Part shown: positions 1 through 8,036 of the stretch, one piece after another | Position numbering within the stretch: position 1 is the first letter of the stretch | How the letters are laid out: the number at the start of each line of letters is the position of its first letter | Source: Candidatus Nitrosotenuis uzonensis | Lineage (GTDB): Archaea; Thermoproteota; Nitrososphaeria; Nitrososphaerales; Nitrosopumilaceae | DNA length: 64,000 nt | Assembly: GCF_000723185.1 (NCBI RefSeq) | Contig: NZ_CBTY010000011.1 | Coordinates: 101,403-165,402 of the forward strand | Reading direction: 5' to 3' | Notes under the pieces: generated by a model | Databases searched by the model: none | Told to the model about the DNA's origin: nothing | What the model saw: only the letters and a program-made list of their open reading frames with translations | Translations under genes and position numbers: made by a program

Positions 1-742
1 CGCGCACTATACCTGGAACTATGATTTCAAACCGTGACGAGTTGGCAGCTGCCACCACCGCCTTTGCAACAGTATTTGCGGAAAGTGCAGTTGAGGATTT
101 TGGCATCGACTTGAATGACGGGTTGTCAAAGAACTCTGTCTTTACCATTATTGGGCTGACGACCGTTATTCTAACGCCAGTACCCTTTAGCTCGTGCCAG
201 AGCCCTTCTGAGAAGCCCAGCATTGCGAACTTGGATGCGCAATAAGATGCGATTCCGGGCAGACCAAAGCTTGCTGCAACAGAGGCCACGTTCACTATGT
301 GTCCCGATTTTAGCTCAAGCATCTTTGGCAGGAAATTTTTGGTGCAATAGACCATGCCAAGATAGTTTGTTGCCATCTGGGATTCAATTTCTTCTATTGT
401 GAGCTTGGATACAGAGCCCCATATTGCAAAGCCTGCATTGTTCACAAGTATGTCAACTCTGCCGAATTCGTCAAGTGTGCGCGTACGCATTTTTTCTACC
501 TGCTCTTTTTGCGAGATATCGCACTGGTAGACAAGTATTTTTGTGTTGTATTTTTTGAGCTGGCTTGCAAGCTCTTCCAGCTTTTCCTTCCTTCTTGCTA
601 CAAGAATAACATTGGCGCCTCTTTTTGCAAATTCGATGCACGATGATTTTCCGATACCGCTTGAGGCTCCGGTGACAAGCACTATCTTATTTTGAAATGA
701 CACAGTGCTCAAAGTATCACCCAAAGATAAGTTGGTTTCCAT
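1..742 (-). CDS. short-chain dehydrogenase/reductase (3' end outside the window)
   Basis: An NAD(P)-dependent oxidoreductase of the SDR family with unknown substrate. Read from an ATG at 742, the frame is open to the window edge (247 codons, C-terminus missing). It shows the nucleotide-binding motif TGASSGIG near residue 27, the structural NNAG-type segment, and the catalytic YCASK (Tyr-x-x-x-Lys) motif, followed by the usual phosphate-binding helix. It is one of four SDR genes in the window and one of three with an intact Tyr/Lys pair. It ends close to the WW-repeat protein upstream (749), on the same strand, so the two may be cotranscribed. Family assignment is firm; the reaction is not known. 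Confidence 0.85.
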   Translation of the reverse strand, partial: METNLSLGDTLSTVSFQNKIVLVTGASSGIGKSSCIEFAKRGANVILVARRKEKLEELASQLKKYNTKILVYQCDISQKEQVEKMRTRTLDEFGRVDILVNNAGFAIWGSVSKLTIEEIESQMATNYLGMVYCTKNFLPKMLELKSGHIVNVASVAASFGLPGIASYCASKFAMLGFSEGLWHELKGTGVRITVVSPIMVKTEFFDNPSFKSMPKSSTALSANTVAKAVVAAANSSRFEIIVPGIVR

Positions 743-748
743 ATTTTC

Positions 749-1399
749 TCAGAGTCGGATTATTCCCTTTTCCACCATGTATTTTATGCCGCTCACAAAG
801 TCAGAATCAGGTATTCTGCCTTCCGACCACCACTTGGCGCTGTTTTTTATCCAGCCTGGAATCTGACTTGGGCCGGTCTCCTGTTGAGCTGTCTTTGAGA
901 CCACAATGATGTTGTTTTTTATCAGGTATTGTATTCCCTGAACAAAATCGCTATCAGAGATCGCTCCCTCAGACCACCACTTGGCGCTGTTTTTTATCCA
1001 GCCTGGAACCATTGCATCTTGCAGATTTACTGACAGTGTCTGGCTTTGGTAGGTGCATATCTGCCTGTGAACCTCAAGGCAGTGTGATGTGATTACTATG
1101 TCGTATCTTCCTGGCTCAAGATCTCTTGTTTCGAACTCGAACGTAAAGTTCCCAGTATCATCGCTTGGAAAAGACCTCTCAGCTAGCACGCCCACAGGGC
1201 CTGTCACTTTGAAGTTGAGAAGAACGTCTGCTGTAGGTATCTCGTTATAGTTTACCCAGCCGCGGATAGCTACCTTTTCACCAATTATGTACTCGGTTTT
1301 TGGCTCCACCACCACTGGCTTTGATATATGGGTGGCACTTGCCGGAATCGACGCAAATGCAAACGCCATTAGTAATGCAAAGACCACCGTCTTTTTCAT
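749..1399 (-). CDS. secreted protein with two C-terminal WIKNSAKWW repeats
   Basis: A 216-residue exported protein of unknown function. I chose the ATG at 1399 because it begins a clear signal peptide (MKKTVVFALLMAFAFASIPASA); a longer reading to 1546 would overlap the next gene without adding sense. The middle looks like an Ig-like beta domain of the type found in archaeal surface proteins (about residues 25-125) with two cysteines that could pair. The C-terminus holds two copies of a module starting PGWIKNSAKWWSEG and running to a hydrophobic I-K/N-x-x-I-I end. The DNA of the two copies shares a 37-base exact repeat. The same module occurs in the genes at 27579 and 54769. Probably cell-surface or periplasmic-like space; role unknown. 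Confidence 0.8.
   Translation of the reverse strand: MKKTVVFALLMAFAFASIPASATHISKPVVVEPKTEYIIGEKVAIRGWVNYNEIPTADVLLNFKVTGPVGVLAERSFPSDDTGNFTFEFETRDLEPGRYDIVITSHCLEVHRQICTYQSQTLSVNLQDAMVPGWIKNSAKWWSEGAISDSDFVQGIQYLIKNNIIVVSKTAQQETGPSQIPGWIKNSAKWWSEGRIPDSDFVSGIKYMVEKGIIRL
825..1008 (-). repeat. 37-base exact direct repeat inside the WW-repeat gene
   Basis: Positions 825-861 and 972-1008 are identical. The offset is 147 bases, exactly 49 codons, so the copies encode the same part (PGWIKNSAKWWS-) of two successive protein modules. The nucleotide identity is higher than codon redundancy requires, suggesting a recent duplication or gene conversion. Confidence 0.9.
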
Positions 1400-1437
1400 G
1401 AAAATGTTTGAATGAAACAGCCAAAAAGTTTTGCGCT

Positions 1438-2448
1438 CTATTCGACTTTCTGGTATTTTCTTAGCGCCATCTTCATCAAAAGAAACCATGCAATAGGAAT
1501 AGGCAGCTGGTATGTAGCAATGCGCCATGCAATAATCGTGTTCCATTCAACGCTGTTCTCTGGAAGCTCTAGCTTGAATTCTGCAAGGTGGTTCAGGTAC
1601 GCCCACACGCCAAACTCGGTAAGTCCGGAACCTCCTACCGTGATAGGCAGGTTCCCTATTGCATTGCCTGCCATCACAGCCAGTATCGAATCAATGGCAG
1701 AAACCGTGTTTTCAGTTCCCGACGATATCAGCATGAACGAGATGCCAAACACAAGCCAGGATGCAAGCGATAGTGCAAATGAAATGGCAAAGGCTCTTTT
1801 TGCATCCTTTGAGCGAAAGTTCTCCCTGCTCATAGTGCAGATATCATCCATCCACTGGTTTGTTTTCTGTATGTACTGCTGTCCCTTTTCCTTTCTTATC
1901 CGCACTGCAAGATTGGCAAAGATCTCAGGCACCTGGTATGTTTTCTTGCCGGTGCTAAAGAACAGTCCTGCCCAGAGACTTACAATCGGAATAGACGTGC
2001 CGAGCACCAGCATCCCTATCGCAGAATATCCCGAGATGATGGCAACAATGCCTGCGATTATCGAGACAAGTCCAGCTGCCAGCACTTCTGTTACTATCTC
2101 AAATATTCCAATCCACGAGGCCTTTGCGGTATTGATTCCGCGTTTGTTCATCCAGTAGATTCTGACCACCTCACCTCCGACGAACATCGGAGTAGTCAGA
2201 GTAACAAATTCCGAACCAATCCTGACAAATATCGTCTTCCAAAATGTCTCAAGTCTGCCGTGGAAGACCCTGATGATATAGTAGAATTTTACGCCCTGCA
2301 AAAGGAGCTTGCACATCATGGCGGCAAATGCCGCAAGAAAGCCTACAATGCCGACAGCAAAAATATCCTCAGGTTTTACGTTAAACGAGATTGCAATTAT
2401 TACAAACGGCACAAGACTAGCTGCAAAGGACACTATTCGCCAGTTCAA
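1438..2448 (-). CDS. flippase-like integral membrane protein (UPF0104/LPG synthase TM family)
   Basis: A 336-residue polytopic membrane protein with about eight hydrophobic segments. The pattern, including GSEFVTLTTPMFVGGEVVRIY near residues 78-97 and PITVGGSGLTEFGV near 273-286, matches the PF03706 family (the flippase half of lysylphosphatidylglycerol synthases, also found alone as glycosyltransferase-associated or lipid-flippase proteins in archaea). A role in moving or modifying a lipid-linked substrate is an inference from the family. It starts 52 bases from the divergent GPN GTPase gene, so the short gap must hold both promoters. Confidence 0.75.
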   Translation of the reverse strand: MNWRIVSFAASLVPFVIIAISFNVKPEDIFAVGIVGFLAAFAAMMCKLLLQGVKFYYIIRVFHGRLETFWKTIFVRIGSEFVTLTTPMFVGGEVVRIYWMNKRGINTAKASWIGIFEIVTEVLAAGLVSIIAGIVAIISGYSAIGMLVLGTSIPIVSLWAGLFFSTGKKTYQVPEIFANLAVRIRKEKGQQYIQKTNQWMDDICTMSRENFRSKDAKRAFAISFALSLASWLVFGISFMLISSGTENTVSAIDSILAVMAGNAIGNLPITVGGSGLTEFGVWAYLNHLAEFKLELPENSVEWNTIIAWRIATYQLPIPIAWFLLMKMALRKYQKVE

Positions 2449-2500
2449 TTTAGTGAGCTCTTAATTGATTCAAATATAAGCCAACACTAGTTCAGTTAAA

Positions 2501-3259
2501 TTGAAAGTAATTTTTGTCGCAGGCACAGCAGGCGCAGGAAAGTCACTGCTGACATCAAAGATTCATGAATATTATACTAGGAACGGCGCCTTTACCTCCA
2601 TACTAAATCTTGATCCCGGAATAATTACTTCCCCATACACTGCTGACATTGACATCAGGGATCATGTGGATATTGTATCAATAATGAGGCAGTTCGATCT
2701 TGGCCCCAACGGAGCCCTCATGATGGCAAACGATCTTATCGCCTCAAAAATAGACGAGATCCAGCAGGAAGCAGACAGAATAAACCCTGACTATCTCATA
2801 GTCGATACGCCAGGACAGATAGAGCTTTTCGCATACAGGACAAGCGGGCCGTACTTTATCAGCAATTTTGTCTCAGAGCAGAAGGTGGGCCTGTTCTTGT
2901 ATGACGGAGCACTTGTGACAACTCCCCTTAACTTTGTCTCGATGGCCCTTCTTGCAACGTCGATCAAGCTAAGACTTGGCATCCCCACAATCAACGTTCT
3001 GACAAAGACGGATCTGATTGCTGATAAGATATCAGAGATACTACGGTGGACTACGAATGTCAAGGCGCTAGAGAACGCAATTGCCGAGGGATCAGATGGG
3101 GAGACGTATATCCTCCTAACAAACATACTGCGCAGCCTAAACCTTGGCGGCTTTGCACAAGGATTAATTCCAATTTCAAACTCTACCGGTGACGGAATGA
3201 TAAACCTTGAAGCAGCTTTGAGCAGAATTCTTAACTTGGGAGAGGAGGTAGAAGACTGA
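2501..3259 (+). CDS. GPN-loop GTPase
   Basis: A 252-residue P-loop GTPase of the GPN family (relatives of eukaryotic Gpn1-3, which help assemble RNA polymerase; the archaeal protein's partner is not settled). Visible motifs: Walker A GTAGAGKS (residues 7-14), the family-defining GPN tripeptide in DLGPNGALM (about 69-77), VDTPGQIE (G3, about 103-110) and TKTD (G4). The start is a TTG at 2501, placed at the first residue of the conserved beta strand. The stop overlaps the thrB start (TGATG), so the two are translationally coupled. Length and motif order are normal for archaeal members. Confidence 0.9.
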   Translation: MKVIFVAGTAGAGKSLLTSKIHEYYTRNGAFTSILNLDPGIITSPYTADIDIRDHVDIVSIMRQFDLGPNGALMMANDLIASKIDEIQQEADRINPDYLIVDTPGQIELFAYRTSGPYFISNFVSEQKVGLFLYDGALVTTPLNFVSMALLATSIKLRLGIPTINVLTKTDLIADKISEILRWTTNVKALENAIAEGSDGETYILLTNILRSLNLGGFAQGLIPISNSTGDGMINLEAALSRILNLGEEVED

Positions 3260-4173
3260 TGCAAGTTACCGCAAGAGCTCCATCATCTACTGCAAACCTT
3301 GGCCCAGGCTTTGATGTATTCGGTCTTGCCCTTGACGCATTCTTTGATGAGATCACGCTTACAAAGACCAGAGCAGGCATAACCATAATCACCGAAGACA
3401 ATATTCCTTTGAGCCCCTCAAAGAACACAGCCGGACTTGTAGTTGCATATATGAAAAAACGATTCAAGGTAAAAAGCGGAGTGCAAATCAAAATCAGAAA
3501 AGGCGTTCCTGCAGGATACGGAATGGGAAGCAGTGCCGCATCCGCTGCAGCCACTGCAGTGGCATTTGATAGGCTGTTTAGGCTCTATCTTGACGGCAAT
3601 ACGCTTGTAGAGTGTGCCGGAGTTGGCGAGCGCGCAAGTGCGGGCTCTATTCATTACGATAACGTCTCAGCCTCCGTCCTCGGCGGCTTTGTAATAGTGA
3701 GAACAAAACCTCTTGATGTAATCAGGATAACTCCGCCCGCTGACCTTAGGTTGTGTGTGGCAGTACCGAAGCTAAAAGTGCCCCCGAAAAAAACCGAGGT
3801 ATCCCGCAGCGTAATTCCAAAACAAGTTAACCTTTCTGATTCGGTGAAAAATCTTTCCAACGCAGCTGCAATAGTTGCAGGCTTTCTGAAAAAAGATTCT
3901 ACTATGATAGGAACCTCAATTCAGGACGTCATAGTAGAGCCGGCAAGGCAGCATCTCATACCAGGATTTTCCGCAGTGAAAAAAAACGCGCTGCGAGCAG
4001 GAGCACTTGGAGTTACGATAAGCGGAGCCGGCCCGTCTGTAATTGCATTTGCAACTAAAAAATCCGATCTTGCAAAAATTGCAACATCAATGAAGAATGG
4101 ATTTGCTACGGCAAAAACTGACTGCGATGTCATAGTATGCAAGCCAAGCTCTGGCGCCAGGATAACCAAATGA
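3259..4173 (+). CDS. thrB: homoserine kinase
   Basis: Phosphorylates L-homoserine to O-phosphohomoserine with ATP, on the way to threonine; cytosolic. The 304-residue sequence is a GHMP kinase: N-terminal SSTANLGPGFDVFGLAL (substrate side), the ATP loop PAGYGMGSSAASAAA (about 84-98) and the C-terminal motif GVTISGAGPSVIAF. SSTANLGPGFD is typical of ThrB rather than mevalonate kinase. Its ATG overlaps the GPN GTPase stop, and its stop overlaps the queC start (ATGA at 4170-4173), so all three genes form one tightly coupled unit although their functions are unrelated. Confidence 0.93.
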   Translation: MQVTARAPSSTANLGPGFDVFGLALDAFFDEITLTKTRAGITIITEDNIPLSPSKNTAGLVVAYMKKRFKVKSGVQIKIRKGVPAGYGMGSSAASAAATAVAFDRLFRLYLDGNTLVECAGVGERASAGSIHYDNVSASVLGGFVIVRTKPLDVIRITPPADLRLCVAVPKLKVPPKKTEVSRSVIPKQVNLSDSVKNLSNAAAIVAGFLKKDSTMIGTSIQDVIVEPARQHLIPGFSAVKKNALRAGALGVTISGAGPSVIAFATKKSDLAKIATSMKNGFATAKTDCDVIVCKPSSGARITK

Positions 4174-4853
4174 GAAAGGCCGTAGTCGTACTCAGTGGAG
4201 GGCTGGACTCTCTGTGCCTTGGAGCGCACCTTGGCTCAAAGTACGAGCTTTACGGCATCACGTTTTCTTATGGACAGCGTGCCTCACAAGAGCTAAACTC
4301 TGCAAGACGAGTAGGTAGAACTCTAGGGTTAAAGGATCACAGAATGGTTCGAATTGATTTCATGAAGTCATTATACGGGGAAAGCAACGTGCTAACCAAC
4401 ACGAAAAAAAAGCTGCCAGAAAAGTTCGAGTATTCAATAGTCGTGCCAATAAGAAATGCCATATTTGTCACCATTGCATCCGCCTGGGCTTTTGCCCTTA
4501 ACGCATCGATTGTAGCATACGGGGCACACACCGATGACACAAAGTACTCTGATTGCCGCCCGAGTTTCTCAAAAAAACTGCAGGAAGCGCTAAACCAAGG
4601 AGAGTCAGATGGAATCGCGCTTGGAATCAGAAGCAAGATTGAGATCTGGACGCCATATATTGCAGGCCTATCAAAGAGCGATCTTATCAAAGCAGGATAC
4701 AAAAAATTTGGCAATGAGATCTTCAAAACGTGGAGCTGTTACTCTAATGCAAAAATACACTGCGGCAGGTGTGAATCGTGCAACAACCGCAAGACAGCGT
4801 TTGAAAAGGCCGGCATTGCCGACAGGACCAGATATTTAGTACCTAGTTTCTAG
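4170..4853 (+). CDS. queC: 7-cyano-7-deazaguanine (preQ0) synthase QueC
   Basis: Converts 7-carboxy-7-deazaguanine to preQ0 with ATP and ammonia; in archaea preQ0 is inserted into tRNA G15 and becomes archaeosine. The 227-residue protein has the PP-loop SGGLDS near residue 8 and a C-terminal zinc site CYSNAKIHCGRCESC (four Cys). The ATG at 4170 is used because it overlaps the thrB stop by four bases and places SGGLDS at the N-terminus. The partner enzymes folE and queE lie 0.3-1.5 kb downstream on the opposite strand. QueD and the tRNA transglycosylase are not in this window. Confidence 0.93.
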   Translation: MRKAVVVLSGGLDSLCLGAHLGSKYELYGITFSYGQRASQELNSARRVGRTLGLKDHRMVRIDFMKSLYGESNVLTNTKKKLPEKFEYSIVVPIRNAIFVTIASAWAFALNASIVAYGAHTDDTKYSDCRPSFSKKLQEALNQGESDGIALGIRSKIEIWTPYIAGLSKSDLIKAGYKKFGNEIFKTWSCYSNAKIHCGRCESCNNRKTAFEKAGIADRTRYLVPSF

Positions 4854-5090
4854 AATCTTTTTTCCGAGTATTCCATGTCTTATGCCTATGTACCAGCCCA
4901 GTATTATCAGCGCAATTATTCCAAAAAAGTACCAGTTCTGCATAGCAGGTTCAACATCCTTTGCTATGATGTTGACGATCTCGCGAGAGCTAAGGGCGGA
5001 GATTGCAAGCACTATAAAGAACTCTATTGCAAGCCACGTAAAGTGCGGCCACGATTCTCTTGGAATGTGAACGTTGTTGTGTGCTCCCAC
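4836..5090 (-). CDS. small two-helix membrane protein
   Basis: An 84-residue protein with two hydrophobic helices (about residues 20-38 and 54-72) and a basic C-terminus (GKKILETRY). I do not recognise a family. It is convergent with queC, overlapping its last 18 bases, and lies just downstream of folE on the same strand, so it could be the last gene of the queE-folE unit. An amphiphilic N-terminus with PRESWPHFTW precedes the first helix. Function unknown. Confidence 0.65.
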   Translation of the reverse strand: MGAHNNVHIPRESWPHFTWLAIEFFIVLAISALSSREIVNIIAKDVEPAMQNWYFFGIIALIILGWYIGIRHGILGKKILETRY

Positions 5091-5125
5091 GATCGACTAG
5101 GATTCTGATTGATATTTTAGCTTTT

Positions 5126-5677
5126 TCAAAGCTGGTGTTTGTGGTTGCGGATCATAGCAATGACATCCTCGCGGTTCTCCTTCCTTTCATATACGCCCCT
5201 GAAGGCAGACGATGTCATTGTAGCATCGTTGCGCACGCCCCTCATTTTCATGCAGAGGTGTTCCGCATCAGAGAGAACTATTACCCCCTTCACACCCTGA
5301 GCATAAAGCTCGTCTGCAATGTCCTTTGTCATCCTCTCCTGAATCTGCAGGCGCTTGGCGTATTTTTCTACCAATCTGACCAACTTGGAAACGCCAAACA
5401 CGCGACCATTTGGCATGTACGCTATGCTTACCTTGCCAAAGAACGGAAGCATGTGATGCTCACACATTGAATAGAATTTGATGTCCTTTACTACCACCGC
5501 ATCCGAATCTTCAGAGAACTGGACTGAAAGCTCCGAGTCAGTGTCATACCCTGAGAAGATCTCCTCGTACATGTCCGCAATCCTTTCAGGCGTTCCCCTA
5601 AGTCCCTCCCTTGTGGGATCCTCGCCAAGCTCAATTATCAGCTCGCGCACAAGGCGTTTTACTCGTTCCTTGTTCAT
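5126..5677 (-). CDS. folE: GTP cyclohydrolase I (type IA)
   Basis: Converts GTP to 7,8-dihydroneopterin triphosphate, the first step toward 7-deazaguanines and pterins. At 183 residues it has the standard FolE length, with zinc ligands in SMCEHHMLPF (Cys and His, about residues 70-79) and a second Cys in AEHLCMKMRGV, and the GTP-binding region GVSKLVRLVEKYAKRLQIQE. This marks it as type IA (FolE1), whereas many archaea use MptA/FolE2. Its start overlaps the queE stop by four bases, which points to a role in the archaeosine precursor pathway; a folate-like role is also possible. Confidence 0.93.
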   Translation of the reverse strand: MNKERVKRLVRELIIELGEDPTREGLRGTPERIADMYEEIFSGYDTDSELSVQFSEDSDAVVVKDIKFYSMCEHHMLPFFGKVSIAYMPNGRVFGVSKLVRLVEKYAKRLQIQERMTKDIADELYAQGVKGVIVLSDAEHLCMKMRGVRNDATMTSSAFRGVYERKENREDVIAMIRNHKHQL

Positions 5678-6387
5678 GGAGCGCCTATGAGTTTGTGCAG
5701 TTGCGGCACAACTCTTACCTCCGGATAATATGGATACACCAAATCATAAAAGCTCAAAAGATTTTGCAAGCTTGGTTCTGCTATTCCGTAGGTCGGTTGT
5801 ATTATAAAACCCTTGAGATCTCCTGCGTCTGCGATACTAAAAATTTTTTTCACAAGATCTTCAAAGTCATTTCTTTCAGTTCTGCTGCTGACCACAATTT
5901 TGATGTACGTGGTCTTTTTCTCTCTGATCGAGTGCGCAAGGCATTGTAATGCGTTTTCTATAAGCTTGGAATAATGTTGTGTATCTACAAATTCCGAGTC
6001 TGGCGTCTTTAGCTCTATTTTGACAAAATCTATGTGAGGAAGAACGGTGGCAAATCTCTTTGAATCAAAGCATGATGATTCAAGATAGGTGGGTATGTTT
6101 TTTGCCTTGACGTGTTTTGCAAGCTCTGCGACCGCCTCATGCTGGACAAGCGGGTCGCCGCCTGTAAAGTTCACCTTGTATGTTTTCTTTTGCAGATGCT
6201 CGTCTATGAGGTTGTATGCATCGCTTATCTCATACTCTTGGCCCGAATCAAGAGGCAATGACTCTTTTGTGTCACAGTAAAAGCACGTGAATGGGCATCC
6301 TGCAAGCCTGACAAACAGAGTCTTTGTTCCATACAGTATGCCTTCTCCTTCAAGTGAGGTGAATATCTCGTAAAGTCTGACCTTCAA
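5674..6387 (-). CDS. queE: 7-carboxy-7-deazaguanine synthase QueE (radical SAM)
   Basis: A radical-SAM enzyme that contracts 6-carboxy-tetrahydropterin to 7-carboxy-7-deazaguanine. The 237-residue sequence begins YEIFTSLEGEGILYGTKTLFVRLAGCPF and carries the cluster motif CFYCDT; I see Cys at the first position in GCPFTCFYC, giving CxxxCxxC. VNFTGGDPLVQ is the GGEP-like SAM-binding segment. It is first in a two- or three-gene unit with folE. A TATA-like AT-rich stretch lies in the 37 bases before the start. Its step feeds QueC, encoded nearby. Confidence 0.9.
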   Translation of the reverse strand: MKVRLYEIFTSLEGEGILYGTKTLFVRLAGCPFTCFYCDTKESLPLDSGQEYEISDAYNLIDEHLQKKTYKVNFTGGDPLVQHEAVAELAKHVKAKNIPTYLESSCFDSKRFATVLPHIDFVKIELKTPDSEFVDTQHYSKLIENALQCLAHSIREKKTTYIKIVVSSRTERNDFEDLVKKIFSIADAGDLKGFIIQPTYGIAEPSLQNLLSFYDLVYPYYPEVRVVPQLHKLIGAP

Positions 6388-6424
6388 GTAGACGATCTAA
6401 CTTGCATCGTTATTTAATTCAGAT

Positions 6425-6619
6425 CTAGGTGACTACCGGCTCTTTTGTATACAAGAGGCCTGCTACAAAAAATATCACACCTAGTATTCCGATCAGGGCG
6501 CCCACAAACTCGATGGTCTCGAAAAATTCTGCATCAGTTGGAGCCCAGATAAATGCCATCAGTACGCCGACCACAATCATAGGGATGCCTACTCCTGCTG
6601 TGATCTGCTTTGATGCCAT
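6425..6619 (-). CDS. small two-helix membrane protein
   Basis: A 64-residue protein with two long hydrophobic segments (about residues 8-26 and 37-58), separated by the acidic turn PTDAEFFETIE, and a short polar tail ending PVVT. No family recognised. It stands between queE and the coiled-coil gene on the same strand with 37-46 base gaps on either side, enough for its own promoter. Good codon structure and a clean ATG support it as a gene; function unknown. Confidence 0.6.
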   Translation of the reverse strand: MASKQITAGVGIPMIVVGVLMAFIWAPTDAEFFETIEFVGALIGILGVIFFVAGLLYTKEPVVT

Positions 6620-6665
6620 GTGAGTGCTAGTTTTCTAAAATGTATATGAAGTTTTGTTCAGTTGA

Positions 6666-8036
6666 TCATTCTTTTTTCTCGGAGCTTCGCTTGAGGTTGG
6701 CAGCTCTTTCCTCTGCAGGCTTTGCCTTCTCTTCTGAGTGCTTCAAAGAGTCCTCCATGTCCCCGATTAGCATCTCTAGTGCCTTTGCCGTCCTTGTAAA
6801 CGACGGATCACCTGACGCTGTCTGACTTTTTATCTTGTTCAGCAACGCCTTTGCGGTGTCAAGCTTGGGTTTCATTGAACTGTCTACTTTACTCTCAAGT
6901 TGCACAAGTCTTTCCTCCAGTCTCATTATCTCTTCAAGTCTGGGATTTTTGGTCTCTTTTTGCTCAGGTACTGGCTGGATTTCCGCTTTGTTTTCCCTGC
7001 TCTTTGATTGTACGTACGACTCGATCTCCCTTACAGCAGAGTCGATTAACGCCAGCTTTTCAAGTGTGTCTTCGCTTGCAGTCTGGTTCTTTATTTGCGT
7101 GAGAAGCTGCCTTGCCGCGTCAAATTTGGTTTTTACTGAGCCATCAATGCTTCTCTCAAGGCCCATCAGTCTGCCCTCAAGCTTTGCAATTTCGGACTGG
7201 ATTTTCTGGCTCTTGTAATCAGATATGCTGATGTTAACAGAATAGTGTTTTATCTTGATAATGAGCTGGCTTGCATCTCGTGTTGAGACAAGTTCTTCCT
7301 TTATTTTGGTCAGCTTTGCAATGTCTACATCCGAGAGCCCAAGCTCCTTTGCCTGCAATAGTATGGCATCAATTTGCGCAATGTATTCATTTACAAATGC
7401 CTTCACTCTGGCGTTTGACTGTTGGATGGTCTGCTCTTTTATCTCGCGCTGTATCCTGTTCTGCTCAGCTTTGAGCTCGCCTAACATCCTGTCAACTTCT
7501 GCAAAGTTACCTGCTGCCAGACTTGATTTGGCATTCTGTATCAGCTCGTCGGCCTTTGCAAAGTCTACTGTAAGACTGTTTCTTATGACTGTAGTTCTCA
7601 GCGTGTCAATGTATTTCTCCGTCCTGACAAGATTATTCCTGTACGTTGCCTCCGATACCTGCTGGGTCGTGGCAGTCATCATGCTTGTGTCGGCTGCTGG
7701 CACTGCCTTTTGTGCAGGTGCCGGCTCTGAGAACGTCTGTGAGATCTGCCTGAAGATCTTCATTGCAGACATGAAGCGTTGCTTTGCCTCTGAGGTGTTG
7801 TTCTGATTTGCGGCCGCAACAAGTAGGTCCGTTTCCGCATCGCCTTTTGCGTACAGCTCCTTTACCTCTGCAGACACACTGTTCATCCTGTCAAGCTGTA
7901 TCTTTATCTGCGCCCTTGCCTGCGTGGCAAGATTGACAAGCGAGTCAAGATAGGCATCTGCAAATACCTGCTCGTATCCTACCATCATGCTTCCTACCAA
8001 TACAAGCAGTATTGCTGAAAATAGCTTTGATCTCAT
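6666..8036 (-). CDS. secreted coiled-coil protein with an internal repeat
   Basis: A 456-residue exported protein of unknown function. A signal peptide (about residues 1-26, ending GYEQVFA) precedes an almost wholly helical, charged sequence. Two related units of about 60 residues are visible near 285-345 and 370-435: each has LEGRLMGLERSID- or LEERLVQLESKVD-like heptads followed by K-x-K-x-D-x-A-(K/R)-x-L-L-x-(Q/K)-I-K-x-Q-T-A-S. The C-terminus is rich in Lys and Glu. Its ATG overlaps the stop of the membrane winged-helix gene at 8033-8036, so the two are cotranscribed and probably work together at the cell surface. Confidence 0.7.
   Translation of the reverse strand: MRSKLFSAILLVLVGSMMVGYEQVFADAYLDSLVNLATQARAQIKIQLDRMNSVSAEVKELYAKGDAETDLLVAAANQNNTSEAKQRFMSAMKIFRQISQTFSEPAPAQKAVPAADTSMMTATTQQVSEATYRNNLVRTEKYIDTLRTTVIRNSLTVDFAKADELIQNAKSSLAAGNFAEVDRMLGELKAEQNRIQREIKEQTIQQSNARVKAFVNEYIAQIDAILLQAKELGLSDVDIAKLTKIKEELVSTRDASQLIIKIKHYSVNISISDYKSQKIQSEIAKLEGRLMGLERSIDGSVKTKFDAARQLLTQIKNQTASEDTLEKLALIDSAVREIESYVQSKSRENKAEIQPVPEQKETKNPRLEEIMRLEERLVQLESKVDSSMKPKLDTAKALLNKIKSQTASGDPSFTRTAKALEMLIGDMEDSLKHSEEKAKPAEERAANLKRSSEKKE

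Noticed and set aside
1400-1546. Longer start for the WW-repeat protein
   Set aside because: It would overlap the flippase gene by more than 100 bases and hide the signal peptide; the ATG at 1399 is far better.
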